The notes under the pieces are model-generated. The model had not been told where the DNA came from. It made no database searches and saw nothing but the letters and a program-made list of their open reading frames with translations. Below are positions 1 to 8,827 of a stretch of DNA of 64,000 nt, piece after piece (position 1 is the first letter of the stretch; each line of letters opens with the position of its first letter). A program made the position numbers and the translations under genes. Source of the DNA: Streptomyces zingiberis (lineage in GTDB: Bacteria > Actinomycetota > Actinomycetes > Streptomycetales > Streptomycetaceae); the NCBI RefSeq assembly GCF_012034935.1, contig NZ_JAATEN010000004.1, forward strand, positions 248,001 to 312,000, given 5' to 3'.

Positions 1-1
1 C

Positions 2-595
2 ACCCGTTCCTACACCGGGGCCGACGTACCGCGGCTGGAGACGGTCCTGACCGACCTGCTCGCCACGCTCTTCGCCCACGAACTGGACACGCTCGACGCC
101 CTCCCCGCGGAGACCCGCCGGCACACCCTCACCCTGCGTATCCGCTCCTTCATCCACCAGCGCCTCGGCGACCCGGAACTCACCCCGCACGCCGTCGCCG
201 CCGCCCACCACATCTCCGTCAGCCAACTGCACCGGATCTTCCGCGAGGAGGCTCCGGCGGGGGGCGGGCCGGACACGGTGATGGGTTACATCCGCGCCCA
301 GCGCCTGGAACGGGCCCGGCGCGACCTCGCGGACCCGGCGCTGCGGACCCGGTCGATCGGCGAGATCGCGCTCCGCCGGGGCTTCACCCACCACGTCGTC
401 TTCACCCGTGCCTTCCGCGCGGCCTACGGCATCGCGCCGCGCGACTACCGGCACCTGGAACTCGGGGATCCCGTGCGGAGTACGGGGCCCGTACCGCCGG
501 CGACGGGCCCCGGGGCACCGGCCGCTCGGAACGGAGCGTCAAAGAACCTGCCACCGGCCGTCAACGACGTGGCACCTCCGCGCCTGGCAACCTGA
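2..595 (+). CDS. AraC-family transcriptional regulator (3' part only)
   Basis: The gene enters from outside the window, so its N-terminal sensory part is missing. The visible C-terminal half is a classic AraC DNA-binding domain. The first helix-turn-helix includes AVAAAHHISVSQLHRIF. The second follows IGEIALRRGFTHHVVFTRAF and ends in the usual family close (AYGIAPRDYR). About 40 residues of Pro/Ala-rich tail follow. The family name is secure, but the effector and targets cannot be told. No neighbour on this side suggests a regulon. The next gene has its own ribosome site 48 bp downstream. Confidence 0.85.
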   Translation, partial: TRSYTGADVPRLETVLTDLLATLFAHELDTLDALPAETRRHTLTLRIRSFIHQRLGDPELTPHAVAAAHHISVSQLHRIFREEAPAGGGPDTVMGYIRAQRLERARRDLADPALRTRSIGEIALRRGFTHHVVFTRAFRAAYGIAPRDYRHLELGDPVRSTGPVPPATGPGAPAARNGASKNLPPAVNDVAPPRLAT

Positions 596-643
596 CGTCC
601 GGTAGCACACAGGCCTGATGGCCGATGAGACAGAGGGGGAAGA

Positions 644-973
644 ATGAACAGCATCCGACGGGTCGGCAGCACGTGTGCCGCGGTGGCACTTCTCGCGGCC
701 GGCGGGATCGCGGTGGCGAGCCCGGCCGTGGCCTCCGCGGAGGGCGCGGCGTGTACGACCTACGCCGCGAAGGAGACCGTGAACATCCGCAACAAGCCCT
801 CCACGAGCGGTGCGGTGGTGGGCAGCCTGACCAAGGGCAGGACGGTGTGCGGGACCGTGGTCAAGGGCGACAGCCACACCGCCTGCGGCGTGACGTCCTC
901 CGCGTGGGTCAGGTTCAAGGAGAACCTCTACGTCGCCGGGGCGTGCATGAAGGTGGGCAAGACCCCGCTGTAA
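644..973 (+). CDS. small secreted SH3-like protein
   Basis: The protein has 109 residues. A Sec signal peptide occupies about residues 1-32 (arginines, then AAVALLAAGGIAVA, cleavage near ASA). The mature domain contains VNIRNKPSTSGAVVGSL, a typical bacterial SH3 (SH3_3-like) opening, and four cysteines that could form two disulfides. The start is supported by an AGAGGGGA site just upstream. It resembles the C-terminal tails of the exported enzymes at 14431-20789, but here the domain stands alone. It is probably extracellular or wall-associated; a ligand cannot be predicted. It has its own terminator at 1014-1050. Confidence 0.7.
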   Translation: MNSIRRVGSTCAAVALLAAGGIAVASPAVASAEGAACTTYAAKETVNIRNKPSTSGAVVGSLTKGRTVCGTVVKGDSHTACGVTSSAWVRFKENLYVAGACMKVGKTPL

Positions 974-1521
974 CACTCCGGTGTGGGACGGCTCTTCCGC
1001 CGTGTGCGCGTCCGGACGTCCCCGGAGACCGGCTGTCTCCGGGGACGTCCCCATGAGGTGCGGCGGCCCCCGCCGCGCCGGACTCCGCGACCGCCGGGGC
1101 GCCGGCGCCGTCCGGACCCAGGTGGAGAAGACCATCCGCGGCGGGCCAGGACCGGGCCCTCGCCACCGTGGCCGATCGCCGGCGCGAGGTTCCCGGCGGG
1201 GCTCGGGGGGAGCGCGTGAGGGGAGCGGAGGCTTGCGTACCCGCCTGGGTACGGGGCCTGCCGGGCCCTCACCGGACCGCCCGGGTCTCCCGGACCTCCG
1301 GATCGCCGGGCGCCCGCGGCGGGCACTCCGTGTAATCCTTCCCTCCGGCCTCCGTGACACGTGGTTTGCCCGGTTCTGTGCGGGTTACCGCTGACCGCAG
1401 GCCCCGTGAACCGGGGGCGTGAGCGTACGGCCGCGCGCGACCGCGCGAGCCCCGGGCCGTCCGGCCCCGGGGCACCACCACGGCGAGCGGCGGCGCGATC
1501 GAGCAGAGGCGGAGGGCTGAC
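974..1521. other. intergenic region
   Basis: Apart from the terminator at 1014-1050 I see no convincing gene here. Long open frames exist on both strands, but their composition is that of GC-rich antisense shadow. A GGAGGG ribosome site at about 1511 serves the next gene. Confidence 0.4.
1014..1050. terminator. 15-bp perfect stem-loop after the SH3 gene
   Basis: The arms at 1014-1028 and 1036-1050 are perfect reverse complements around a 7-nt loop. The stem lies 41 bp after the stop of the small secreted gene. There is no U-tract, as is common in high-GC actinomycetes. Confidence 0.6.
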
Positions 1522-2874
1522 GTGGACCGGGAACCGCGGAACACCCCCACGGGCGGCACCGGCGCCCCGTCCGGCGGCCCGCGGGGAGCCGGCCCCGGCG
1601 CGGCGGACTTCCGGCGGACACGCGGCAGGCGGGTGCCCCGGGCGCCCGCCGCGACGAGCCCGGGCGGGGCCGCCTCGCCGCCCCGGGCCGCGCCGCCGTC
1701 CGGGCCGCCTCCGTCCGGGCCCGCGACGGCGCGCGACGCCACGCGGGCGGGCCCGCCGTCCGGGGACGGCCCCCCTGCCGCCTGTGACGCGGCGCCCGCT
1801 CCCCCCGCCGCCCGCCGCCGCGCGCCCGGTCACGAGGCCCCGGGAGCCTGCCGCATGCAGGCGATTCTGGAGGCCACCAAACAGGTCGCCGGGCTGCTGA
1901 AGGCCGCCGGGTACCCTTTCGCCCTGGCCGGCGGCGTCGCCGCGTACGCCCACGGCAACATGGCGCGGCTGGAGCACGACGCCGACTTCTGCGTGCTGCC
2001 CGAGGACGCCGAGGCGGTCGCCGCCACCTTGCGCACCGGCGGTCTCACCGTCTACGACCCGCCCGAGGACTGGCTGTTCAAGGCGCGCTGCCGCGGCCAG
2101 GACGTCGACTTCATCTACGAGCTCAAACAGCAGCCGGTGACCCCGGAACTGCTCGGCCGGGCCCGGCCCCTGCCGGTGGACTCCGTCGTCATGCCCGTCC
2201 TGCCCCCCACGGACCTGCTGATCGGACTGCTCAACGCCTTCTGCGAGCACCACTGCGACTTCGGTGGCGTGCTGCCGCTGGCCCGCACCCTGCGCGAGAA
2301 GATCGACTGGGACCGGGTCCGCGCCACCTGCGGCGACGCGGCCATGCCGGACGCCTTCCTCTACCTCCTCGAACGCCTGGACGTGATCGCCCCGCGCGTC
2401 CGCCCCACCCCGGACCCCGGCCGGCCGGGGCGGACGGGACAGCGCGAACAGCACGAACAGCGTGAACGAGGTGACCAGCGCGACCGGCCCCGACCGCAGG
2501 GGAGCCCGGGGCCGGCCGCCGGTCCCGGGCCGAACCCCCGCCCCGGACCTGGTCCCGGCCCCGGTCCCGCCCCCGGCCCCGGCCCCGCCCTCGGGCACGC
2601 CACCGTCCCCGGCGGGGAGGCCGGCCCCGCGCCGCGGTCCTGCGGATACGGGGACGAGCCCACCGCGATGTCCACCGCGCACGGCGGCTGCCCCGAGCCC
2701 GCGGCGCACGCCCGGCACGCCACCGCCCCCGGTCCCGCCCGCCCCCGGCAGCACCCCGCCCGCCCGGAGGGAGCAGGCCAGGACGATCCCGGCCCGCCGG
2801 CCACCGGGACGTCCGGTGAGCCGGACACCTCCTGGCACGGCCGCCGCCCCGAACCGGAAGGACACCGCGCATGA
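1522..2874 (+). CDS. nucleotidyltransferase-like protein with long low-complexity flanks
   Basis: The recognisable core spans about residues 112-285. It has the nucleotidyltransferase GG motif (residues 137-138, ALAGGVAAYAHG), a D-A-D pair (153-155) and a later acidic residue in QDVDFIYEL. This matches the MNT/AbiEii-type fold, which moves NMP groups to proteins, tRNA or small molecules; the substrate here is unknown. The GTG start follows GGAGGG and adds about 110 Pro/Gly/Ala-rich residues. An ATG at 1855 would start exactly at the core and is a real alternative. The C-terminal 160 residues are also low complexity. The stop overlaps the next start (ATGA), so the downstream gene is probably translationally coupled. 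Confidence 0.6.
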   Translation: MDREPRNTPTGGTGAPSGGPRGAGPGAADFRRTRGRRVPRAPAATSPGGAASPPRAAPPSGPPPSGPATARDATRAGPPSGDGPPAACDAAPAPPAARRRAPGHEAPGACRMQAILEATKQVAGLLKAAGYPFALAGGVAAYAHGNMARLEHDADFCVLPEDAEAVAATLRTGGLTVYDPPEDWLFKARCRGQDVDFIYELKQQPVTPELLGRARPLPVDSVVMPVLPPTDLLIGLLNAFCEHHCDFGGVLPLARTLREKIDWDRVRATCGDAAMPDAFLYLLERLDVIAPRVRPTPDPGRPGRTGQREQHEQRERGDQRDRPRPQGSPGPAAGPGPNPRPGPGPGPGPAPGPGPALGHATVPGGEAGPAPRSCGYGDEPTAMSTAHGGCPEPAAHARHATAPGPARPRQHPARPEGAGQDDPGPPATGTSGEPDTSWHGRRPEPEGHRA

Positions 2875-3188
2875 CCTCCCAGCCCCCGCCCGGCCCCGCC
2901 GGACCGGCCGCGTCCGGCGGGGCCACCGGCGATTCCGGCCCCGCGGCCGGCATCGAGTACCGCCTCGCCCACCTCCAGGAACGCCTCGCCCGCGAAGGCA
3001 GCGGTGACATGGGCATCCGCCTGGAACTGCGCGGCGGCTGCCTGCTGCTCACCGGGACGGTGCCCTCGGCCGCCGTCCGCGCGGAGATCCTCCGCATCGT
3101 CGCCGAGACCCTGCCGGACGTGCCCGTACGCGGCGACATCGCGCTCACCGACCACCGCGCGCCCGACCGCCCGGAGGAGGTCTCGTGA
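2871..3188 (+). CDS. BON-like small domain protein
   Basis: The protein has 105 residues. After about 30 Pro/Gly-rich residues comes a single domain whose core (LELRGGCLLLTGTVPSAAVR, then ILRIVAETLPDVPVRGDI) matches the beta-alpha-beta pattern of BON domains. These usually bind phospholipid or act as attachment modules. There is no signal peptide or membrane helix. It overlaps the preceding nucleotidyltransferase gene by 4 bp and the following phosphoesterase gene by 4 bp (GTGA), so the three form a tight operon. BON is inferred from pattern only. Confidence 0.6.
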   Translation: MTSQPPPGPAGPAASGGATGDSGPAAGIEYRLAHLQERLAREGSGDMGIRLELRGGCLLLTGTVPSAAVRAEILRIVAETLPDVPVRGDIALTDHRAPDRPEEVS

Positions 3189-4039
3189 TCCGCGTGGCCG
3201 CCGTCGGCGACATCCACATGGCCCCCGACACCCGGGGCCTGCTCCGCCCCGCCTTCGACACCCTCGGCGACCACGCCGACCTGCTGCTCCTCGCGGGGGA
3301 CCTCACCCGGCACGGCACCCCGGAGGAGGCCCGCGTCGTCGCCGGCGAGATCGCGGGGCTGCCCGTGCCCGTCATCGCCGTCCTGGGCAACCACGACCAC
3401 CAGGACGACCGCCCCGGGGAACTCGCCGACATCCTGCGGGACGCCGGGGCGACCGTCCTCGAAGGCACCGCCACCACGCTGGACATCGGCGGCACCACCG
3501 TCGGCGTCGCCGGGGCGAAAGGCTTCTGCGGCGGCTTCGCGGGGCGCAGCGCGGGGGAGTTCGGCGAGCCCGAGATGAAGGCGTTCGTGCGCGCCACCCG
3601 GCTCGGTGCCGACAGCCTGCGCGCGGCGCTCGACGGGCTGGCCGGCGACGGCTGCGTGGTGCGGATCGCCCTCACCCACTTCTCCCCCGTGCGCGACACC
3701 CTCGCCGGTGAGCCCCTGGAGATCTTCCCCTTCCTCGGCAGCTACCAGCTGGCCGAGGCCATCGACGGCGCCGGGGCCGACCTCGCCGTGCACGGCCACG
3801 CGCATCTGGGCACCGAGCACGGCATGACCGCCGGCGGGGTGCCGGTCCGCAACGTGGCGCAGCCGGTCATCCGGCGTGCGTTCGCCGTCTACCACCTGGC
3901 CTGCGACCCACGGCCGGGGCCCGGCGGCCCGGGGGACAGCCGGCGCGCGGGGCCGGGGGAGGGCCCGCGGCACGGCCCGGGGCACGGCCCGCGAGCCGCC
4001 CCGCCCACGCCGGGCCGGGAACCCGCCGACCGGCACTGA
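3185..4039 (+). CDS. calcineurin-type metallophosphoesterase
   Basis: The protein has 284 residues, with the full metallophosphoesterase motif series in order: GDIH (residues 9-12), LLAGDL, LGNHDH, a histidine in ALTHFSP and HGHAHLG. These residues bind the two metals that hydrolyse phosphomono- or diesters. It appears cytoplasmic. The GTG start overlaps the stop of the BON-like gene, so it is coupled to it. The last 45 residues are Gly/Pro/Arg-rich and outside the fold. The natural substrate is unknown. Next to a nucleotidyltransferase-like gene, removal of a nucleotidyl or phosphodiester mark is a fair guess, but only inference. Confidence 0.85.
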   Translation: MIRVAAVGDIHMAPDTRGLLRPAFDTLGDHADLLLLAGDLTRHGTPEEARVVAGEIAGLPVPVIAVLGNHDHQDDRPGELADILRDAGATVLEGTATTLDIGGTTVGVAGAKGFCGGFAGRSAGEFGEPEMKAFVRATRLGADSLRAALDGLAGDGCVVRIALTHFSPVRDTLAGEPLEIFPFLGSYQLAEAIDGAGADLAVHGHAHLGTEHGMTAGGVPVRNVAQPVIRRAFAVYHLACDPRPGPGGPGDSRRAGPGEGPRHGPGHGPRAAPPTPGREPADRH

Positions 4040-4411
4040 TTGCATCGCCCCGCCGCGGGTACTGCGGACGGGCGGCGGTGACCCACGACGGAGACCCCAC
4101 AACGGCGACCCCACGACGGACACGCCACGACGCGTCCGGTCCCGCACCACCTGGATGGAGGAGCCATGGCCGAGCGGGCCGACCCCACCGGACCCCGGAA
4201 GCCCCGGAAGCCCCGGAGAACCCGGATCGGCGCCGCGCTCCCGGCCGGCCCCCGGCCCTGCGCCCACCCCGGCCGGGACCCCCAACCCCGGCCGTACGGC
4301 CACCGGGACGGCCCCGGCCCCCGAACGGCCCCGGCCTCCGGCGCCCGTCCGCAACGGGCCGGCCGTCCTCCCAGGGAAGTGAACCGTCCGCAGCGGAAAG
4401 GAGACCAGCCC
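4040..4411 (+). other. leader region of the epimerase-like gene
   Basis: No independent gene is evident. An ATG at 4166 preceded by GGAGGAG is in frame with the epimerase-like gene. It would add 82 Pro/Arg-rich residues, so it is an alternative start rather than a separate gene. Confidence 0.4.
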
Positions 4412-5512
4412 ATGGAGACGGTCACAGCGACCGCGGCGGCGACCGCGCCCGGGCCGGCCGGTGCCCCACCGGGGACCGCCCCGCCACCGGCCGCCCAGCG
4501 GCCCCCCGGGGCCGGAACGGCGGCGGGGCCCGCCCCCGCCCCCGACCCCGGCGAGCCGTGGCGGCACGCCGTCGTCACCGCCGGCTCGGGTTTTCTCGGC
4601 TCCCACCTCTGCGCGGCGCTGCTGGCCCGCGGCACCGCGGTGACCTGCGTGGACGACTTCTCCACCGGGACCCCGGAGAACATCGCCGAGTTCCGGGGAC
4701 ACCCCGGCTTCACGCTGCTCCACGCCGACGTCACCGAGCCGTTCGACACCCGCCGGCTCCCCGGGGAGACGGACCTGGTGCTCCACCTCCTCACCCCGCC
4801 CTCCCCGGCGGGCCCTCCCCGGCTGCCCCCGCACATCGGCGGCCCGGGCACCCGTAACGCCCTGGAACTCGCCCGCGCCCGTGGCGCCCGCTTCCTCCTC
4901 ACCTCCACCGCCGAGACCCACGGCGGCCTGCGGTGGCACCGGCGCGACGAGCGCCACCGGGCCGGCGCCCACCCCGCCGGCCCGCGCCGGAACCGCCGCC
5001 ACGCCGAGGCGGAGCACACCGCTCCGGCGCTCACGGCCACCGGCGCGGACCTCCCCGGCGCGGGCACCGGAATCGTCCGGCTGTTCCCCACCTACGGGCC
5101 CCGGATGCGCGGACACGACGGGCCGCCCGTCCCCACCTTCATCCGCCAGGCGCTCGCCGGTGAGCCGCTGACCGTCGCCGGTGACGGCCGCCGGACCCAC
5201 TTCCTGTGCCATGTCGACGACGCCGTGCGCGGCATCCTCGCCGCGGCCGACGCCGATCCGCCGGGACCGGTCGACATCGGCAGTCCCCATGCGATCACCG
5301 AACTCGACCTGGCGGGGAAGATCATCGCCCTCTCCGGATCCCCGTCCACCGTCCGCTCCGCCGCACGCCCGGCCGGCCACCCGGCGGCGCGCCGCCCGGA
5401 CCTCGGCCGCGCCCGGGGCACACTGCGGTGGCAGCCACGCGTCGACACCGGCGACGGGCTGGCCCGGACCATCGCCTGGTACCGGGAGCGCACCGCGGCC
5501 CGGGCCGCCTGA
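4412..5512 (+). CDS. NAD-dependent epimerase/dehydratase-like protein, catalytic motif lost
   Basis: After about 45 low-complexity residues the protein follows the extended short-chain dehydrogenase fold: a nucleotide-binding loop (TAGSGFLGSHL), an acidic tip (VDDFSTG), and the late motifs IVRLFPTYGPRM and HFLCHVDDAVRG of UDP-glucuronate decarboxylase and GDP-mannose-type sugar enzymes. The catalytic Tyr-x3-Lys expected after the GPR signature (near residue 190) reads Arg and Glu instead. The first glycine of the dinucleotide loop is Ala. It may bind but not turn over a nucleotide sugar, or be decaying. The start follows AAGGAG with good spacing; 4166 is an alternative. Confidence 0.7.
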   Translation: METVTATAAATAPGPAGAPPGTAPPPAAQRPPGAGTAAGPAPAPDPGEPWRHAVVTAGSGFLGSHLCAALLARGTAVTCVDDFSTGTPENIAEFRGHPGFTLLHADVTEPFDTRRLPGETDLVLHLLTPPSPAGPPRLPPHIGGPGTRNALELARARGARFLLTSTAETHGGLRWHRRDERHRAGAHPAGPRRNRRHAEAEHTAPALTATGADLPGAGTGIVRLFPTYGPRMRGHDGPPVPTFIRQALAGEPLTVAGDGRRTHFLCHVDDAVRGILAAADADPPGPVDIGSPHAITELDLAGKIIALSGSPSTVRSAARPAGHPAARRPDLGRARGTLRWQPRVDTGDGLARTIAWYRERTAARAA

Positions 5513-5849
5513 AGCCGCGGCCCGGCGCGCGACGAACGCCACCGGCCGCACCGGACCGCCGCCCGCCACCACCGGCGGACCGCGGGGACGGGTCCGTGCC
5601 CGGCGCCGAAACCTCCGACTCCGGCCCGGGCCGGCCCCGGCCCACCCCTCACACCTCACACCTCACCGACCTGGCGGGAACACCCGGCCGCCGCGCCCGA
5701 CCCGGCCGATCACCGGCCCCCTCCGATCCGCCGCATTCCGGGCCCCCGGGGAGCGGCGCCGGACCGGAACCGGTGGCGCCGGACCCGACCGCCCCCGAAC
5801 CCCGTCCTGCCGCGATCCCGCGGCCCCGGCCACCGAAAGAGCGGAGCTC
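5513..5849. other. intergenic region
   Basis: This is 337 bp of Pro/Gly-codon-like GC-rich sequence with a short CTCACAC repeat near 5650. I see no gene, and no promoter I can defend. Confidence 0.35.
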
Positions 5850-7778
5850 ATGCGCATCCTCGGAATCAACGCACTCTTCCACGACCCCGCCGCCGCGCTC
5901 GTCGTCGACGGGCACACCGTCGCCGCCGCCGAGGAGGAGCGCTTCTCCCGGCGCGAACACGGCAAACGCCCGCTGCCCTTCGCCGCCTGGGAACTCCCCG
6001 AGCAGGCCGCCGCCTGGTGCCTCGCCGAGGCGGGCCTGCGCCCCCGGGACCTCGACGCCGTCGCCTACTCGTTCGACCCAGGGCTCGCCCGGCCCCCCGA
6101 GGCCATGGGCCTGGACGACCCCTGGGACCATCTGCGCCTCATCTACGCCCGCGAGGCCCCGAGGTTCCTCGCGGCCGCCCTCCCCGGACTCGACCCGGAG
6201 AAGGTCCGCTTCGTCCCGCACCACCTGGCGCACGCCGCCTCCGCCGCCTTCGCCGCGCCCGGCGCCGAGACCTCCTCCGTCCTCGTCGTCGACGGACGCG
6301 GCGAGGCCACCTCCCACCTCGCCGGGCGGCGCGTCGGCGACCGCATCGAAACCCTCTACGAGCAGGGGCTGCCGCACAGCCTCGGCCTGGTCTACGAGGA
6401 ACTCACCGAGCACCTGGGCTTCCCCCGCGCCTCCGGCGAACCCGAGGTGATGGCCCTCGCCGCCCACGGCAGCCCGCGTATGCTGCCCGAACTGCGCCGT
6501 TACATCCACCCCACCGGCGACGGCGGGTTCCGCGCGGCCGGCGTGCCCTGGCCGGAACTCTCCTCGCGGCTGCGCCCCGGCGAGGCCTGGGCGCAGGAAC
6601 ACGCGGACCTCGCCGCAGGCGTCCAGGCCGCCCTGGAGGAGACCCTGCTCGACCTCGCCCGCTGGCTGCACGGCCGCACCCACGACACCGTGCTGACCAT
6701 GGCCGGGAGCGTGGCGCTCAACTCCGCCGCCACCTCCCGGATCGCCCGCGAGGGCCCCTTCGGCCGGGTGTGGGTGCAGCCCGCCCCGGGAGACGCCGGC
6801 ACCGCCCTCGGGGGCGCGCTCCACCTCGCCGCCGACGGCGGCGACCGCACCGAGCCGCTCACCGGCGCCGACCTGGGCCGCCGCTGGTCCGACAGCGAGC
6901 TCGAGGGCTGGCTGAAGACCGCCGCCGTCCCCTACGAGCGTCCCGCCGACATCGCCGAGGCCGTCGCCGAGGCGCTGGCCGGCGACGAGATCGTCGCCTG
7001 GTTCCAGGGCCGCTCGGAGTACGGGCCGCGGGCGCTCGGGCACCGTTCCCTCCTCGCCCACCCCGGCCGCTCCGGCAACCTCGAACGCCTCAACGACATC
7101 AAAGGCCGCGCCCGGTTCCGCCCCGTCGCCCCGATGGTCCTCGCCGACCGCGCCGCGGAGATCTTCGACGGGCCGCTGCCCAGCCCGTACATGCTCTTCA
7201 CGCACGAGGTCGCCGGGGAGTGGCGGGAACGCCTCCCGGCCGTCGTCCACGTGGACGGCACCGCGCGCGTCCAGACCGTCGACCCGGCCATGGAACCGCT
7301 GGCCGCCCGGATGCTCGGCGCCTTCGAACGGCGGACGGGGCTGCCCGTCGTCGTCAACACCGGCCTGAGCACCGCCGGCCGGCCGCTGGTGGACGATCCG
7401 CGCGACGCGCTGGAGTACTTCGGCTCCTCGCCCGTCGACCTGCTGGCCCTCGGCCCCTTCGTGATCCGGCGCGCGGCCTTCTTCGGTGGCCGGGGCGGTG
7501 CGGCCGCGTCGGCGGAGCAGGTGATCGTCAGGGGCACGGCGGGGGAGGAGGGCCTCGCCACCGCGGGCACCGTCCCCTCCTACGCGGCCCCCGGCGGCGC
7601 CTCCGCCGGTACCGCCGGCCCGCCGCCGGTCACGGAACCGGCGCCGGCCGCCCGGGCGGCGACCGCGGCCACGGGTGCCGGGCCGGCGGTCACGGCCACC
7701 GGTCCAGGGCCGGCGGTGGCAGCTCCGCCGACCGGGACCACCCGCCCGTCCCGCGCCGGCCGCGTGGCGAAACACTGA
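5850..7778 (+). CDS. NodU/HypF-type carbamoyltransferase
   Basis: The protein has 642 residues. It opens with MRILGINALFHDPAAALV and contains the HHLAHA metal-binding motif and MAGSVALNSA of the ASKHA-like N-terminal domain. The C-terminal YrdC-like half has WFQGRSEYGPRALGHRS and FRPVAPMV. The family uses carbamoyl phosphate and ATP to carbamoylate hydroxyls of sugars or natural products (NodU, TobZ, NovN types). The ATG follows a GGAG site. The final 100 residues after FVIRR are Ala/Pro/Gly-rich and not part of the family. It sits downstream of the nucleotide-sugar-type gene, so a sugar acceptor is plausible but not proven. Confidence 0.88.
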   Translation: MRILGINALFHDPAAALVVDGHTVAAAEEERFSRREHGKRPLPFAAWELPEQAAAWCLAEAGLRPRDLDAVAYSFDPGLARPPEAMGLDDPWDHLRLIYAREAPRFLAAALPGLDPEKVRFVPHHLAHAASAAFAAPGAETSSVLVVDGRGEATSHLAGRRVGDRIETLYEQGLPHSLGLVYEELTEHLGFPRASGEPEVMALAAHGSPRMLPELRRYIHPTGDGGFRAAGVPWPELSSRLRPGEAWAQEHADLAAGVQAALEETLLDLARWLHGRTHDTVLTMAGSVALNSAATSRIAREGPFGRVWVQPAPGDAGTALGGALHLAADGGDRTEPLTGADLGRRWSDSELEGWLKTAAVPYERPADIAEAVAEALAGDEIVAWFQGRSEYGPRALGHRSLLAHPGRSGNLERLNDIKGRARFRPVAPMVLADRAAEIFDGPLPSPYMLFTHEVAGEWRERLPAVVHVDGTARVQTVDPAMEPLAARMLGAFERRTGLPVVVNTGLSTAGRPLVDDPRDALEYFGSSPVDLLALGPFVIRRAAFFGGRGGAAASAEQVIVRGTAGEEGLATAGTVPSYAAPGGASAGTAGPPPVTEPAPAARAATAATGAGPAVTATGPGPAVAAPPTGTTRPSRAGRVAKH

Positions 7779-8078
7779 CCCGGGCGGGTGACGAGACGCC
7801 CGCCGGAGACGGAACCGCGACGGAGCGGCGCGGAGCCGGGCGGCGTGATGCGGCACGGAAGGGCGCGTACGCCGCCGCGCGGTTCCGGCCCGCCCGTTTC
7901 CGACCGGCGGCCCGGCGGGCCCCGGCCGCCCCGGCGTGGCACACGGGAAGACGCTCGCTCTTCCCTGCGAAGCGGACGATTCCGGTGGAGAACCCAAGGA
8001 TGGCGTACAGAAGTGATCTAAGGGCTTCGACCTGAAAAACCCTCACGAATCGCCCGCATTCTTCCGGAGACTGGCCAC
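7779..8078. other. intergenic region
   Basis: This is 300 bp between the carbamoyltransferase and the small secreted gene. It turns slightly less GC-rich after 7990, consistent with a promoter for 8079, but I cannot pick reliable -35 and -10 boxes. Confidence 0.3.
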
Positions 8079-8465
8079 ATGGACATCCTCCGGCGCACCG
8101 CCACCCTCACCGCGGCGGCCTCCGCCCTCGCCGCCGCCTCGCTGGCGACGGCCCCCGCCGCCACGGCCGACTCCTACAAGGGCTGCGCGTATCCGCGTGT
8201 CTGCTTCTACCTCACCGACTACGACTGGAACCGGTCCACCCCGACCGCCTCCTACCGCGACGTCACGCCCTCCTACCAGAATCTCGGCTCCCGCAGCCGC
8301 GGCGCGAACTGGGTCGTCAACACCCGCAACGACGACCGCGCCTCTCTGCGGTACACCACCGGCTCGGGCACCCGGTACCTCTGCCTCCCGCCCGACCACC
8401 ACATCAACTTCCCGGCCGGGATGACGGTCACCGGCATCAGGATCGACACCGCGGCCACCTGCTGA
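8079..8465 (+). CDS. secreted peptidase-inhibitor/crystallin-like protein
   Basis: The protein has 128 residues with a clear Sec signal peptide (about 1-30, Ala-rich, cleavage near ATA-DS). The mature part has CAYPRVCFYLTDYDWN and SYQNLGSRSRGANWVVN. This is the pattern of small exported Streptomyces proteins related to inhibitor family I36 and beta/gamma-crystallins. Four cysteines suggest disulfides. It is probably released to the medium or wall. Inhibitory activity is a family-level guess. It is followed by its own hairpin at 8479-8524. Confidence 0.65.
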   Translation: MDILRRTATLTAAASALAAASLATAPAATADSYKGCAYPRVCFYLTDYDWNRSTPTASYRDVTPSYQNLGSRSRGANWVVNTRNDDRASLRYTTGSGTRYLCLPPDHHINFPAGMTVTGIRIDTAATC

Positions 8466-8478
8466 CCGGCACCACGCC

Positions 8479-8524
8479 GCCGCCCCGGGCCGCCCACCCC
8501 TCCACCGGGCGGGCCCGGGGCGGC
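8479..8524. terminator. GC-rich stem-loop terminator
   Basis: The arms at 8479-8495 and 8507-8524 pair over 17 bp with a single bulged base and an 11-nt loop. The stem begins 13 bp after the stop codon of the small secreted gene. Confidence 0.6.
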
Positions 8525-8827
8525 TCCACCCCGCCGGGAAGAGGCCGCGCAACGGCGGTCTGAACGGGCCCGGAACGGGGGCGATTTCGCGGCGAACGGG
8601 CGGGGCGTCACCCTCCCGGCCGTCACCAGGACGAAACACGTGCGAACAGCCCCCGCAACCTGCGAACCTCGCCGCTCACCGGCCGGCCCCCGGCGGTATC
8701 CCCGGGGCGGACGAGCCTCCCTCCGCCCAATCGCCCCGCGCGGAACGGCACTTGGGGCACGTTTGTCCGCCGGGTCCAGGGAGCGGCCGCTTCCGAAACT
8801 GACCCCTGACCTGTCGACAGCGAGTCA
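8525..8827. other. upstream region of the GH95 gene
   Basis: About 300 bp without a gene. It presumably carries the GH95 promoter, but no consensus boxes stand out. Confidence 0.3.

Noticed and set aside
928..2865. 645-residue open frame on the minus strand
   Set aside because: It lies antisense to the SH3, nucleotidyltransferase and BON-like genes, has no domain, and its Gly/Arg composition is typical of antisense frames in high-GC DNA.
4166..4411. Separate small gene before the epimerase-like gene
   Set aside because: The frame is continuous with the epimerase-like gene and low in complexity; it is better treated as an alternative N-terminus.
2231..5659. 1142-residue minus-strand open frame
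   Set aside because: It spans the antisense of four well-supported plus-strand genes and shows no motif or ribosome site.
5850..7778. Carbamoyltransferase as part of an antibiotic gene cluster
   Set aside because: No polyketide, peptide-synthetase or tailoring genes occur nearby, so a natural-product cluster cannot be supported.
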